Shown here: positions 1 through 4,869 of the stretch, in pieces
How positions within the stretch are numbered: position 1 is the first letter of the stretch
How the letters are laid out: the number at the start of each line of letters is the position of its first letter
Assembly: GCA_030039655.1 (NCBI GenBank)
Contig: JASHVC010000459.1
Span: forward strand, 1 to 5,229
Length of the DNA stretch: 5,229 bases
Direction: 5' to 3'
DNA from: Xanthobacteraceae bacterium
GTDB taxonomy: Bacteria > Pseudomonadota > Alphaproteobacteria > Rhizobiales > Xanthobacteraceae
Program-made: the position numbers and the translations under genes
Notes under the pieces: model-generated
Databases searched by the model: none
Told to the model about the DNA's origin: nothing
Seen by the model: only the letters and a program-made list of their open reading frames with translations

Positions 1-1
1 C

Positions 2-520
2 CAGGATCTCTTGAAGACGGCTGATGCTGCGCTTGTGGATGGAGATCCGGCGGGTGCAGCCGAACTGTATGCGCAGCTTCTGGCCGAGGACAGCACCAAC
101 GTGCACGCGCTTGCCGGCTTGGCGCGCTGCTATGTGGAAACAGGCGCGCTGGACCAGGCGAAGCAGACGCTCGCCATGGTGCCGGAGGCCAAGCGCAACG
201 AAGGGCCGGTCGCTGCCGCGCGCGCCGCGCTTGAGCTCGCGGAGCAGGCTAAGACCCTCGGGCCGATTGCCGAACTGGAGCAAAAAGTCGCCGCTAATCC
301 GCTCGACCATCAGGCGCGCTTCGATCTTGCGGTCGCGCTCAACGGCAAGGGCAAGCGCATGGAAGCGCTCGACCAGCTAATCAGTATCGTCAAGCGCGAC
401 CGCAAGTGGAACGACGACGGTGCCCGCAAGCAGCTCGTCCAGTTTTTTGATGCCTGGGGCCCGACTGACGAAGCGACGGTCGAAGGCCGCAGGCGGCTGT
501 CTTCGATTTTGTTTGCGTAG
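2..520 (+). CDS. Co-chaperone YbbN/CnoX-like thioredoxin-TPR protein, C-terminal part (5' truncated by window edge)
   Basis: The frame is open to the left window edge and ends in TAG, so only the C-terminal part (about 172 residues) is visible. It starts in frame with QDLLKTADAAL. The visible part is a helical TPR-like repeat region: one repeat pair runs roughly from GDPAGAAELYAQLLAEDSTN to ALDQAKQTLAMVPE. The second region, from about LEQKVAANPLDHQARFDLA to SIVKRDRKWNDDGARKQL, has the ending (KDR.W.DD.ARK.L...F..WG..D) that I recognise from the C-terminus of YbbN/CnoX proteins. In that family an N-terminal thioredoxin fold precedes the TPRs, and the protein acts in the cytoplasm as a redox-linked holdase that hands substrates to GroEL or DnaK. 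The thioredoxin domain lies outside the window, so its CxxC or SxxC motif cannot be checked. A LON-domain gene follows after a repeat-filled gap, a plausible protein-quality-control neighbourhood. Confidence 0.85.
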   Translation, partial: QDLLKTADAALVDGDPAGAAELYAQLLAEDSTNVHALAGLARCYVETGALDQAKQTLAMVPEAKRNEGPVAAARAALELAEQAKTLGPIAELEQKVAANPLDHQARFDLAVALNGKGKRMEALDQLISIVKRDRKWNDDGARKQLVQFFDAWGPTDEATVEGRRRLSSILFA

Positions 521-535
521 CGTTGCGCTGATTTT

Positions 536-577
536 CTCATCCTTCGAGAGCCGCTGCGCGGCCACCTGAGGATGAGG
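536..577. repeat. Dispersed palindromic intergenic repeat (rhizobial type)
   Basis: Outer arms CTCATCCT (536-543) and AGGATGAG (569-576) are perfect reverse complements. Inside them sits a second perfect stem, GCCGC (550-554) with GCGGC (558-562), around a TGC loop. The pattern, CCTCATCCT-TCGAGA-CGCTGCGCGGC-CTGAGGATGAGG in outline, is one I recognise as recurring between genes in Bradyrhizobium and Rhodopseudomonas genomes. It fills most of the gap between the YbbN-like and LON-domain genes. Its right end (GAGGAGG, 574-580) is purine rich and resembles a ribosome binding site. It could act as an RNA hairpin limiting read-through or decay; that role is inference. Confidence 0.75.
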
Positions 578-600
578 AGGACGTGCTGGAGTGCGGCGGC

Positions 601-1278
601 ATGCCGATGAATGCGAGCTATCAGGGGCCCGAGGCTCTCCCGGAGAAGATCCCGGTATTTCCGCTGCCCGGCGCGCTCTTGTTGCCGCGCGGGCAGCTAC
701 CGCTCAACATTTTCGAGCCGCGCTACCTGGCGATGATCGATGACGCTCTGGGTTCCGGACATCGCGTCATCGGCATGATCCAGCCCGACCCGGCGCATCC
801 GGGGCCGGATCAGAACAAGCCGAATTTGTTCCGCGTCGGTTGCGTCGGGCGGATCACGCAGTTCGGGGAGAGCGGCGACGGCCGTTATCTCATTCAGCTC
901 ACCGGCGTCGCGCGTTTCCGCATCGAGCGCGAACTCGACGTCACCACGCTCTACCGGCAATGCATGGTGACGTACCATCCCTTTATCGACGACTTCACGG
1001 CGCGCAAGGGTGAGGATGAAGTCGACCGCAAGGCGCTCCTGCGCGCGCTGACGTCCTTCCTCAAGGCCAACAACCTTAAGGCCGATTGGGAGGGCATCGA
1101 AAACGCGCCCAACGAGGCGCTGGTCAACGCGCTGGCGATGATGTCGCCTTATGACACGGCCGAGAAGCAGGCCATGCTCGAAGCGCCCGACCTCAAAACC
1201 CGCGCTGAGATTCTCATTGCGGTCACCGAGATCGAGCTTGCCAAGAGCAAGACGCCGGGCGAAACACCGCTGCAGTAG
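601..1278 (+). CDS. LON (Lon protease N-terminal) substrate-binding domain protein
   Basis: A 225-residue protein consisting of one LON/PUA-like substrate-binding domain and a C-terminal helical part, without the AAA+ ATPase or Ser-Lys protease domains of Lon. The family signature lies near residues 19-42: VFPLPGALLLPRG then LPLNIFEPRYLAM. Core strands follow, GCVGRITQF (about 80-88) and GRYLIQLTGVARFRI (about 94-108). The C-terminal helices include ENAPNEALVNALAMMSPYD. Stand-alone LON proteins are common in Alphaproteobacteria. They are presumed to bind unfolded or partner proteins in the cytoplasm, but their function is not settled. ATG 601 is preferred because GGAG (588-591) lies 9 bases upstream and homologues start close to the IPVFPLPG motif. 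An in-frame GTG at 583 would add six residues, but its GAGGAGG is only 2 bases away. ATG 607 is also possible. The gene lies 22 bases before the Trm112 gene's ribosome binding site region and is probably cotranscribed with it. Confidence 0.92.
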   Translation: MPMNASYQGPEALPEKIPVFPLPGALLLPRGQLPLNIFEPRYLAMIDDALGSGHRVIGMIQPDPAHPGPDQNKPNLFRVGCVGRITQFGESGDGRYLIQLTGVARFRIERELDVTTLYRQCMVTYHPFIDDFTARKGEDEVDRKALLRALTSFLKANNLKADWEGIENAPNEALVNALAMMSPYDTAEKQAMLEAPDLKTRAEILIAVTEIELAKSKTPGETPLQ

Positions 1279-1305
1279 CTACAACAGCCCGAAGCGGAGT
1301 CCTCC

Positions 1306-1506
1306 ATGTCTATGCCTCCCGCCGAGCGTCCCGCCGACACGGTCGATCCGAAACTGCTCGAGATTCTGGTCTGCCCGCTGACCAAGACGCCGCTCGAATA
1401 CGACGCTGAGAGGCAGGAATTGATCTCGCGCGCGGCCAAGCTCGCGTATCCGATCCGCGACGGCATCCCGATCATGCTGCCCGAAGAGGCGCGGCGGATT
1501 GAGTGA
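1306..1506 (+). CDS. Trm112 family protein (YcaR-like)
   Basis: A 66-residue protein matching the bacterial Trm112/YcaR family: [20 protein letters not shown] (residues 14-33), then [21 protein letters not shown] (39-58). In eukaryotes and archaea Trm112 is a small zinc-binding activator of methyltransferases acting on tRNA, rRNA and release factors. The bacterial role is less certain. Only one cysteine (C23) remains of the four zinc ligands of the zinc-binding form; cysteine-poor versions are usual in bacteria as far as I know. The ATG start has GGAG (1296-1299) six bases upstream; a second ATG at 1312 is two codons in. The gene begins 27 bases after the LON-domain stop, suggesting one transcript. 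The first 13 residues (Pro/Ala rich) precede the conserved domain. Confidence 0.9.
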   Translation: MSMPPAERPADTVDPKLLEILVCPLTKTPLEYDAERQELISRAAKLAYPIRDGIPIMLPEEARRIE

Positions 1507-1532
1507 AACTTCGGCGTCCGAACCCGTTGAAT

Positions 1533-1624
1533 CGTCACCCGCGGGCTTGACCCGCGGGTCCATGCGGACTTGTCGAGGACGCGGCGCTGCTGCATGGATT
1601 GCCGGATCAAGTCCGGCAATGACG
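1533..1624. repeat. Composite palindromic repeat with two hairpin arms
   Basis: The element starts CGTCA and ends TGACG. The left arm holds a perfect 9-bp inverted repeat, ACCCGCGGG (1537-1545) and CCCGCGGGT (1551-1559), around CTTGA. The right arm holds a perfect 8-bp one, TTGCCGGA (1599-1606) and TCCGGCAA (1612-1619), around TCAAG. The two 33-base arms are also roughly reverse complements of each other (22 of 33 positions), so either two hairpins or one long stem can form. CGTCA..CGGGCTTGACCCG..TCCATG is a dispersed intergenic repeat I recognise from Bradyrhizobium-like genomes. It lies between the Trm112 stop and the GST ribosome binding site. Its translation (for example AGSSPAMT on + or VIAGLDPAIHA on -) often appears in spurious gene models. 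Confidence 0.8.
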
Positions 1625-1648
1625 AACGGAAAGTGCGGGAGGGACATC

Positions 1649-2275
1649 GTGATAAAAATCTGGGGGCGGAACACCTCGTCAAACGTACAGAAGGTGATGT
1701 GGGCCGTCGGCGAGATCGGCCTGCCGCACGAGCGCATCGATATCGGCGGGCCGTTCGGCAAGAACCGCGAAGCTGAATATCTGGCGATGAACCCCAACGG
1801 CCTGGTGCCGACGCTGGAAGAAGAGGACGGCTTTCTGCTTTGGGAGTCGAACTCGATCGTGCGCTATCTCGCCGCCAAGCACAAAGCGGCCGTGCTCGAG
1901 CCGGCGGATCTGAAGAGCCGGGCGCTCGCCAGCAAATGGATGGACTGGCAATTGTCGGTGGCGGGACCGGCGATCACGCCGGTGTTTTGGGGCATGATCC
2001 GTACGCCGCCGGAAAAGCGGGACCATGCGGCGATCGAGGCCGGGAAAAAGAACACCACGGTGGCCATGACTATGGCCGACGAGCAGTTGGGGAAGACCGC
2101 CTACTTCGCCGGCGACACATTCTCTTACGGCGACATTCCGGCTGGCATCATGGCTTACCGCTATCGCGAGCTCGTGCCTGAGCGCCCGCCGCTGAAGAAC
2201 TTTGAACGCTGGTACGCCGCAATCTCGTCCCGCAAGGCCTTTAAGGATTACGTCTCGGCCGTGCCACTGACGTGA
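1649..2275 (+). CDS. Glutathione S-transferase family protein
   Basis: A 208-residue protein of typical cytosolic GST length with both domains. The N-terminal thioredoxin-like fold (about residues 1-78) begins IKIWGRNTSSNVQKVMWA. It has the cis-proline loop NPNGLVPTL (48-56, Pro54) and the glutathione-binding WESNSI segment (65-70, Glu66-Ser67). The all-helical C-terminal domain (about 88-205) contains the conserved FSYGDIPAG box (158-166, Asp162), which caps the core helix. Residues Ser10/Ser11/Asn12 at the start of helix 1 suggest a Ser-type rather than Tyr-type active site; this is inference. Such proteins conjugate or reduce substrates with glutathione in the cytoplasm, but the substrate cannot be told. 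The GTG start was chosen because GGGAGGGA (1637-1644) lies just upstream and the protein then begins at the first strand. The frame is open further back to about 1499, but that part is the palindromic repeat. An RBS-bearing start 142 bases after the Trm112 stop leaves an own promoter or read-through both possible. Confidence 0.92.
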   Translation: MIKIWGRNTSSNVQKVMWAVGEIGLPHERIDIGGPFGKNREAEYLAMNPNGLVPTLEEEDGFLLWESNSIVRYLAAKHKAAVLEPADLKSRALASKWMDWQLSVAGPAITPVFWGMIRTPPEKRDHAAIEAGKKNTTVAMTMADEQLGKTAYFAGDTFSYGDIPAGIMAYRYRELVPERPPLKNFERWYAAISSRKAFKDYVSAVPLT

Positions 2276-2302
2276 TCCGCCGGCGATTTGCGCCCCCTTC
2301 GA

Positions 2303-2332
2303 TTGACAAGGATAGGACCGCTCCGTACCTAT
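2303..2332 (+). promoter_or_regulatory. Putative sigma-70 promoter of tRNA-Leu
   Basis: A perfect -35 hexamer TTGACA (2303-2308) is followed after 17-18 bases by TACCTAT (2326-2332), a weak -10. Initiation would fall only a few bases before the mature tRNA 5' end. The -10 overlaps the right half of the inverted repeat GGATAGG (2310-2316) / CCTATCC (2328-2334). The -35 is convincing; the exact -10 is not. Confidence 0.55.
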
Positions 2333-2334
2333 CC
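2310..2334. repeat. Inverted repeat inside the tRNA-Leu promoter
   Basis: GGATAGG (2310-2316) and CCTATCC (2328-2334) are perfect 7-bp reverse complements with an 11-base spacer. The dyad fills the spacer and the -10 region of the putative promoter. It could be an operator or a chance symmetry; no known regulator site is recognised. Confidence 0.4.
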
Positions 2335-2341
2335 GGGCATT

Positions 2342-2426
<85 letters not shown>

Positions 2427-2489
2427 AAGTCAAAAAAATTTCGTCGTAGAAGAGCAGAAGCGCGCGGCCGTGACAGCCACGCGATGCAA

Positions 2490-2521
2490 CATCGCGCGAT
2501 CGTTTCACCGTGATCGCGATG
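2490..2521. repeat. Imperfect dyad downstream of tRNA-Leu
   Basis: CGCGATC (2495-2501) pairs with GATCGCG (2512-2518) around a 10-base loop. Skipping a two-base bulge (2493-2494) extends the stem by CAT (2490-2492) with ATG (2519-2521). It is not followed by a T tract, so an intrinsic terminator is unlikely. It might help define the 3' trailer of the tRNA transcript or be chance in GC-rich DNA. Confidence 0.3.
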
Positions 2522-2562
2522 AGCGTCCGCTGTTCACTGTTTCATAACCCCGTGTGGGCTTT

Positions 2563-2591
2563 TTGACGGGTGATTTCGGTTACGATATCCA
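2563..2591 (+). promoter_or_regulatory. Candidate promoter for rnd
   Basis: TTGACG (2563-2568) is followed after 17 bases by TATCCA (2586-2591). Initiation would be near 2598, giving a leader of about 53 bases before the RNase D ATG. A GANTC sequence (GACTC, 2594-2598), the recognition site of the alphaproteobacterial CcrM methyltransferase, lies at the expected start point. The spacing fits sigma-70, but the -10 is weak. Confidence 0.4.
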
Positions 2592-2612
2592 CCGACTCGA
2601 TAGCTAGGCTCC

Positions 2613-2640
2613 GAGGCCTCTTTAGGGCCCATTGCAATGG
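2613..2640. repeat. Cluster of perfect palindromes in the rnd leader
   Basis: Three perfect palindromes lie within 28 bases: GAGGCCTC (2613-2620), GGGCCC (2625-2630) and the 12-bp CCATTGCAATGG (2629-2640). The last ends 10 bases before the RNase D ATG and includes the only SD-like bases (AATGGA). It could be an operator or an RNA hairpin hiding the start; no known site is recognised. Confidence 0.4.
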
Positions 2641-2650
2641 ACACGGCCGT

Positions 2651-3271
2651 ATGACGATCCGCGTTCACCGCGGCGATCTGCCGGACCTGACGCACTACAC
2701 AGGCGTGCGCGCGGTCGCGATCGATACCGAGACGATGGGGCTCAGTCTCACCCGCGATCGGCTCTGCGTCGTGCAGTTGTCGCCCGGAGACGGTTCCGCA
2801 GATGTGGTGCAGATTGCGGCCCCGGCCGCGGATGCGCCCAATCTCAAGCGGCTTCTCGCCGATCCTAATCTGCTCAAGATTTTTCACTTTGCGCGCTTCG
2901 ATCTCGGCATGCTGCAAAAGACCTTCGCGGTCATGCCAGAGCCGGTCTACTGCACCAAGATCGCCTCGCGGCTGTGCCGGACATATACGGACAAGCACGG
3001 CCTGAAGGATCTCGTGCGGGAGGTACTGGGGCACGACTTGTCCAAGCAGCAGCAACTCTCCGATTGGGGTGCGCCGGGGCTCACCGACGCACAGCTGTCC
3101 TATGCGGCCTCCGACGTGCTCTATCTGCACGCGCTCAGGGAAAAGCTTGATACCATGCTGGCCCGCGAAGGCCGCGAGAAGCTGGCTGCGGCCTGCTTCC
3201 GGTTCCTGCCGGAGCGGGTGCGGCTTGATCTTGCGGGGTTTGCCGCCGAAGACATTTTTGCCCATTCCTAA
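2651..3271 (+). CDS. rnd: Ribonuclease D, short single-domain form
   Basis: A 206-residue 3'-to-5' exoribonuclease of the DEDDy family. All catalytic residues are visible: Exo I IDTETMGL with Asp25 and Glu27, Exo II FHFARFD with Asp84, and Exo III YAASD with Tyr151 and Asp155. Other conserved stretches are LCVVQLSPGDG (38-48), YCTKIASRL (100-108), and HGLKDLV with LSKQQQLSDWG (116-140). E. coli RNase D is about 375 residues with two C-terminal HRDC domains; those are absent here, as in the compact form usual in Rhizobiales. The enzyme trims 3' ends of tRNA and other small RNA precursors in the cytoplasm. ATG 2651 is preferred because the family similarity begins with MTIRVHRGDLPDL. A GTG at 2570 would add 27 residues with no recognised similarity. 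The ribosome binding site is weak. The gene lies after a tRNA-Leu gene and 141 bases before lptC. Confidence 0.93.
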   Translation: MTIRVHRGDLPDLTHYTGVRAVAIDTETMGLSLTRDRLCVVQLSPGDGSADVVQIAAPAADAPNLKRLLADPNLLKIFHFARFDLGMLQKTFAVMPEPVYCTKIASRLCRTYTDKHGLKDLVREVLGHDLSKQQQLSDWGAPGLTDAQLSYAASDVLYLHALREKLDTMLAREGREKLAAACFRFLPERVRLDLAGFAAEDIFAHS

Positions 3272-3412
3272 TCGTATTTTCAGTCCTTAAATGTTAGTCG
3301 AAGTCGGCTTAGTGCGGCCCCGTCTGGGCCACATTCACAGGCCACTGTCGAGGCCGGGGACTTAAGAGCAGGGCTTGGGCTAGTCTGGGCGACGGTCCAA
3401 GGGGACGAAGGC

Positions 3413-4105
3413 TTGACGACAATCTCCTTTGCCGGTCCTGAGCGGCGGGCCGCCATGCCGGCGCGCGCCCGCAGTGGCGGCGATAAGATTTACCGGCGCG
3501 CCATGCGACATAGCCGGCGCGTCCGTTTCCTTCGTGTCTGCATTCTGCTGGCGATTCCCGCGGTGCTGGTGGCGCTCACGGTGGAGAACTACCTGCCCTC
3601 GCTCACCACGCTTCGGCTGCCTGCCGAACTGGGTAACATGGTCATTAAGGGCCCGAAGATCATCATGCAGAAGCCGCACGTCACCGGCTTCACTCCTGAT
3701 GCTCGCGCCTATGAATTCACCGCCGACACCGCCGCGCAGGACATCACCAAGCCTGATCTTGTGGAACTGCAGCAGATCCGAGCCAAAGTCGAAATGGAGG
3801 ACAAGAGCATTGTGCACATGTGGGCCGACAACGGCCTTTACGACATGAAATCAGATATGCTCACCCTCGACGACAACATCCACCTCGTATCCTCGACTGG
3901 TTATGAAGCGCGTCTCAGCCACGCGCTTGTGAATATGGGGCAGGGTACGGTGGTGTCCCAATCCCCTGTCTGGGTAAAATTGCTCAACGGGGACCTCAAC
4001 GCCCAGGGGCTGGAAATTGCCGATAAGGGCGATGTGCTCCGCTTTAACGACGTCACGATGATATTGCAGTCCGGCAACCAAGACACAAAGGCTGCTCAAC
4101 AATGA
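3413..4105 (+). CDS. lptC: LPS export ABC transporter periplasmic protein LptC
   Basis: A 230-residue membrane-anchored protein. The basic N-terminus (RRAMRHSRRVRFLR, residues 28-41) is followed by a single transmembrane helix at about 39-57 (LRVCILLAIPAVLVALTV). The rest is periplasmic. It shows the LptC pattern: IIMQKPHVTGFTPDARAYEFTA (83-104, the 'P.ltGf..dgr.Y...A' motif), ADNGLYDMKSDMLTLDDNIHL (138-158), and the closing GDLNAQGLEI (193-202) with LRFNDVTMIL. LptC binds LptB2FG and passes LPS from the inner membrane to LptA. The TTG start is preferred because GGGGA (3401-3405) lies 7 bases upstream. ATG 3455, 14 codons in, lacks a good ribosome binding site but keeps the whole anchor. Its stop overlaps the lptA start (ATGA at 4102-4105), so the two are translationally coupled. 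No clear promoter is seen in the preceding 141-base gap, so read-through from rnd is possible. Confidence 0.9.
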   Translation: MTTISFAGPERRAAMPARARSGGDKIYRRAMRHSRRVRFLRVCILLAIPAVLVALTVENYLPSLTTLRLPAELGNMVIKGPKIIMQKPHVTGFTPDARAYEFTADTAAQDITKPDLVELQQIRAKVEMEDKSIVHMWADNGLYDMKSDMLTLDDNIHLVSSTGYEARLSHALVNMGQGTVVSQSPVWVKLLNGDLNAQGLEIADKGDVLRFNDVTMILQSGNQDTKAAQQ

Positions 4106-4752
4106 GGTGCACAGTTTCCTATTGCGCCCTAGCGGCGGCACTGATCCTCTCCACGTCGGCCATGGCGCAGGGAACTCGCACGGCGACGCCCAGCTTGTTC
4201 CCGGGTACCGCCCAGGGGCAAAAGCAAGACTTGCCGGTTCAGATCGACGCCAAAAACCTGGAGGTCCAGGACAAGAAAAAGACCGCGACATTCTCCGGCA
4301 GCGTGAAGGTGGTCCAGGGCGATACGACGATGACATGCAGGACGCTCGAAGTGTTTTACGGGCAGGAGCTTGGCATCGCCCCATCCGAGGCGCCGGTGGT
4401 GAAAACCACAGGCGCCGTGGTGCCAAACGCCCAGAATATCCGCCTCATCCGCGCGCACGGTGACGTCTTGGTGGTGAGCAAGGACCAGAACGCGACCGGC
4501 GACGTCGGAATCTATGACCTCGCGGCGAAGACGATCACGCTCACCGGCAACGTGGTGCTCAGCCAGGGCAAAAACGTCATTCACGGCGAGAAACTCATTG
4601 TCGATACGGTGACCGGCAACGCCCATGTGGAAGGGGCCACGCAAACGGGTGTCCGGGCGATCATCGTCCCCAGCAGGAACCAACACGGTGGGGATTCCAA
4701 TACCATGACCATCGGCCCCGGGGCGGCCGCCCCGGCGAGCCCGCCCAGGTGA
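4102..4752 (+). CDS. lptA: LPS transport periplasmic protein LptA (OstA-like N-terminal domain)
   Basis: A 216-residue secreted protein. A signal peptide covers residues 1-22 (hydrophobic ALAAALILSTSAMA), with likely cleavage AMA|QG. The OstA/LptA beta-jellyroll follows. Its family core is LPVQIDAKNLEVQDKKKTA (44-62), FSGSVKVVQGDTTMTCRTLEVFY (64-86) and LTGNVVLSQGKNVIHGEKLIVD (147-168), then GNAHVEG (172-178). LptA oligomers form the periplasmic bridge that carries LPS from LptC to the outer-membrane LptD-LptE complex. Between strands at about 87-117 lies a longer loop (GQELGIAPSEAP...). The last 15 residues are a low-complexity Gly/Ala/Pro tail encoded by very GC-rich DNA containing an 18-bp palindrome. 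The ATG overlaps the lptC stop and has no strong ribosome binding site of its own, which fits translational coupling. lptB follows. Confidence 0.93.
   Translation: MRCTVSYCALAAALILSTSAMAQGTRTATPSLFPGTAQGQKQDLPVQIDAKNLEVQDKKKTATFSGSVKVVQGDTTMTCRTLEVFYGQELGIAPSEAPVVKTTGAVVPNAQNIRLIRAHGDVLVVSKDQNATGDVGIYDLAAKTITLTGNVVLSQGKNVIHGEKLIVDTVTGNAHVEGATQTGVRAIIVPSRNQHGGDSNTMTIGPGAAAPASPPR
4718..4735. repeat. Perfect 18-bp GC palindrome at the 3' end of lptA
   Basis: CCGGGGCGGCCGCCCCGG is its own reverse complement. As RNA it can fold into a 7-bp all-GC stem with a GGCC loop, 14 bases before the lptA stop codon. No T tract follows, so it is not an intrinsic terminator. It encodes part of the Gly-Ala-Pro tail of LptA and may simply reflect biased codons. 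Confidence 0.6.
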
Positions 4753-4869
4753 CAAACCGTTGCGGCAGTCTCATCGGGAGACATCAAGCAAAGTTTCTGC
4801 TGTGATCCCCGCGCATTGTCGGTTGCTTGCCGCGTAAAGGCTGGAGACCGGTGAACTGCGTAAATTGGA
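4753..4869 (+). other. lptA-lptB gap with a small hairpin; no gene seen
   Basis: This 117-base spacer is longer than expected inside an operon. It contains a short perfect hairpin, GTCTC (4768-4772) and GAGAC (4778-4782), with a 5-base loop. An SD-like GGAG (4843-4846) lies 4 bases before GTG 4851, which opens a 30-codon frame overlapping the lptB start. I see no convincing promoter. Confidence 0.5.

Larger units (their letters stand above)
2427..2650. other. Intergenic region between tRNA-Leu and rnd; no gene seen
   Basis: This 224-base gap carries no convincing coding frame. It contains an A-tract (2432-2438), an imperfect dyad (2490-2521), a promoter-like pair (2563-2591), and a leader rich in short perfect palindromes before the RNase D start (2613-2640). 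An open frame from GTG 2570 runs through it into RNase D, but that part lacks family similarity. Confidence 0.7.

Noticed and set aside
1499..1648. Extended N-terminus of the GST
   Set aside because: The extension overlaps the end of the Trm112 gene and is coded by the repeat. A good ribosome binding site at 1637-1644 and the GST fold start support GTG 1649.
1279..1797. Minus-strand open frame containing VIAGLDPAIHA
   Set aside because: This peptide is the translation of the dispersed palindromic repeat, a frequent source of false genes. The rest is opposite the Trm112 and GST genes.
2570..2650. 27-residue N-terminal extension of RNase D from GTG 2570
   Set aside because: It lacks family similarity, lies over the candidate promoter and palindromes, and has no clear ribosome binding site.
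2534..3265. Long minus-strand open frame (243 codons) opposite rnd
   Set aside because: It mirrors the RNase D gene, whose catalytic motifs are intact on the + strand. The predicted product has no recognisable domain and reflects GC-rich codon bias.
3312..3332. Terminator-like stem GGCCC/GGGCC after rnd
   Set aside because: The stem has only 5 solid base pairs and no T tract follows, so I do not call a terminator.
4129..4755. Minus-strand open frame (208 codons) opposite lptA
   Set aside because: It lies wholly opposite a well-supported lptA gene; its His/Arg/Gly-rich product resembles no family I know.
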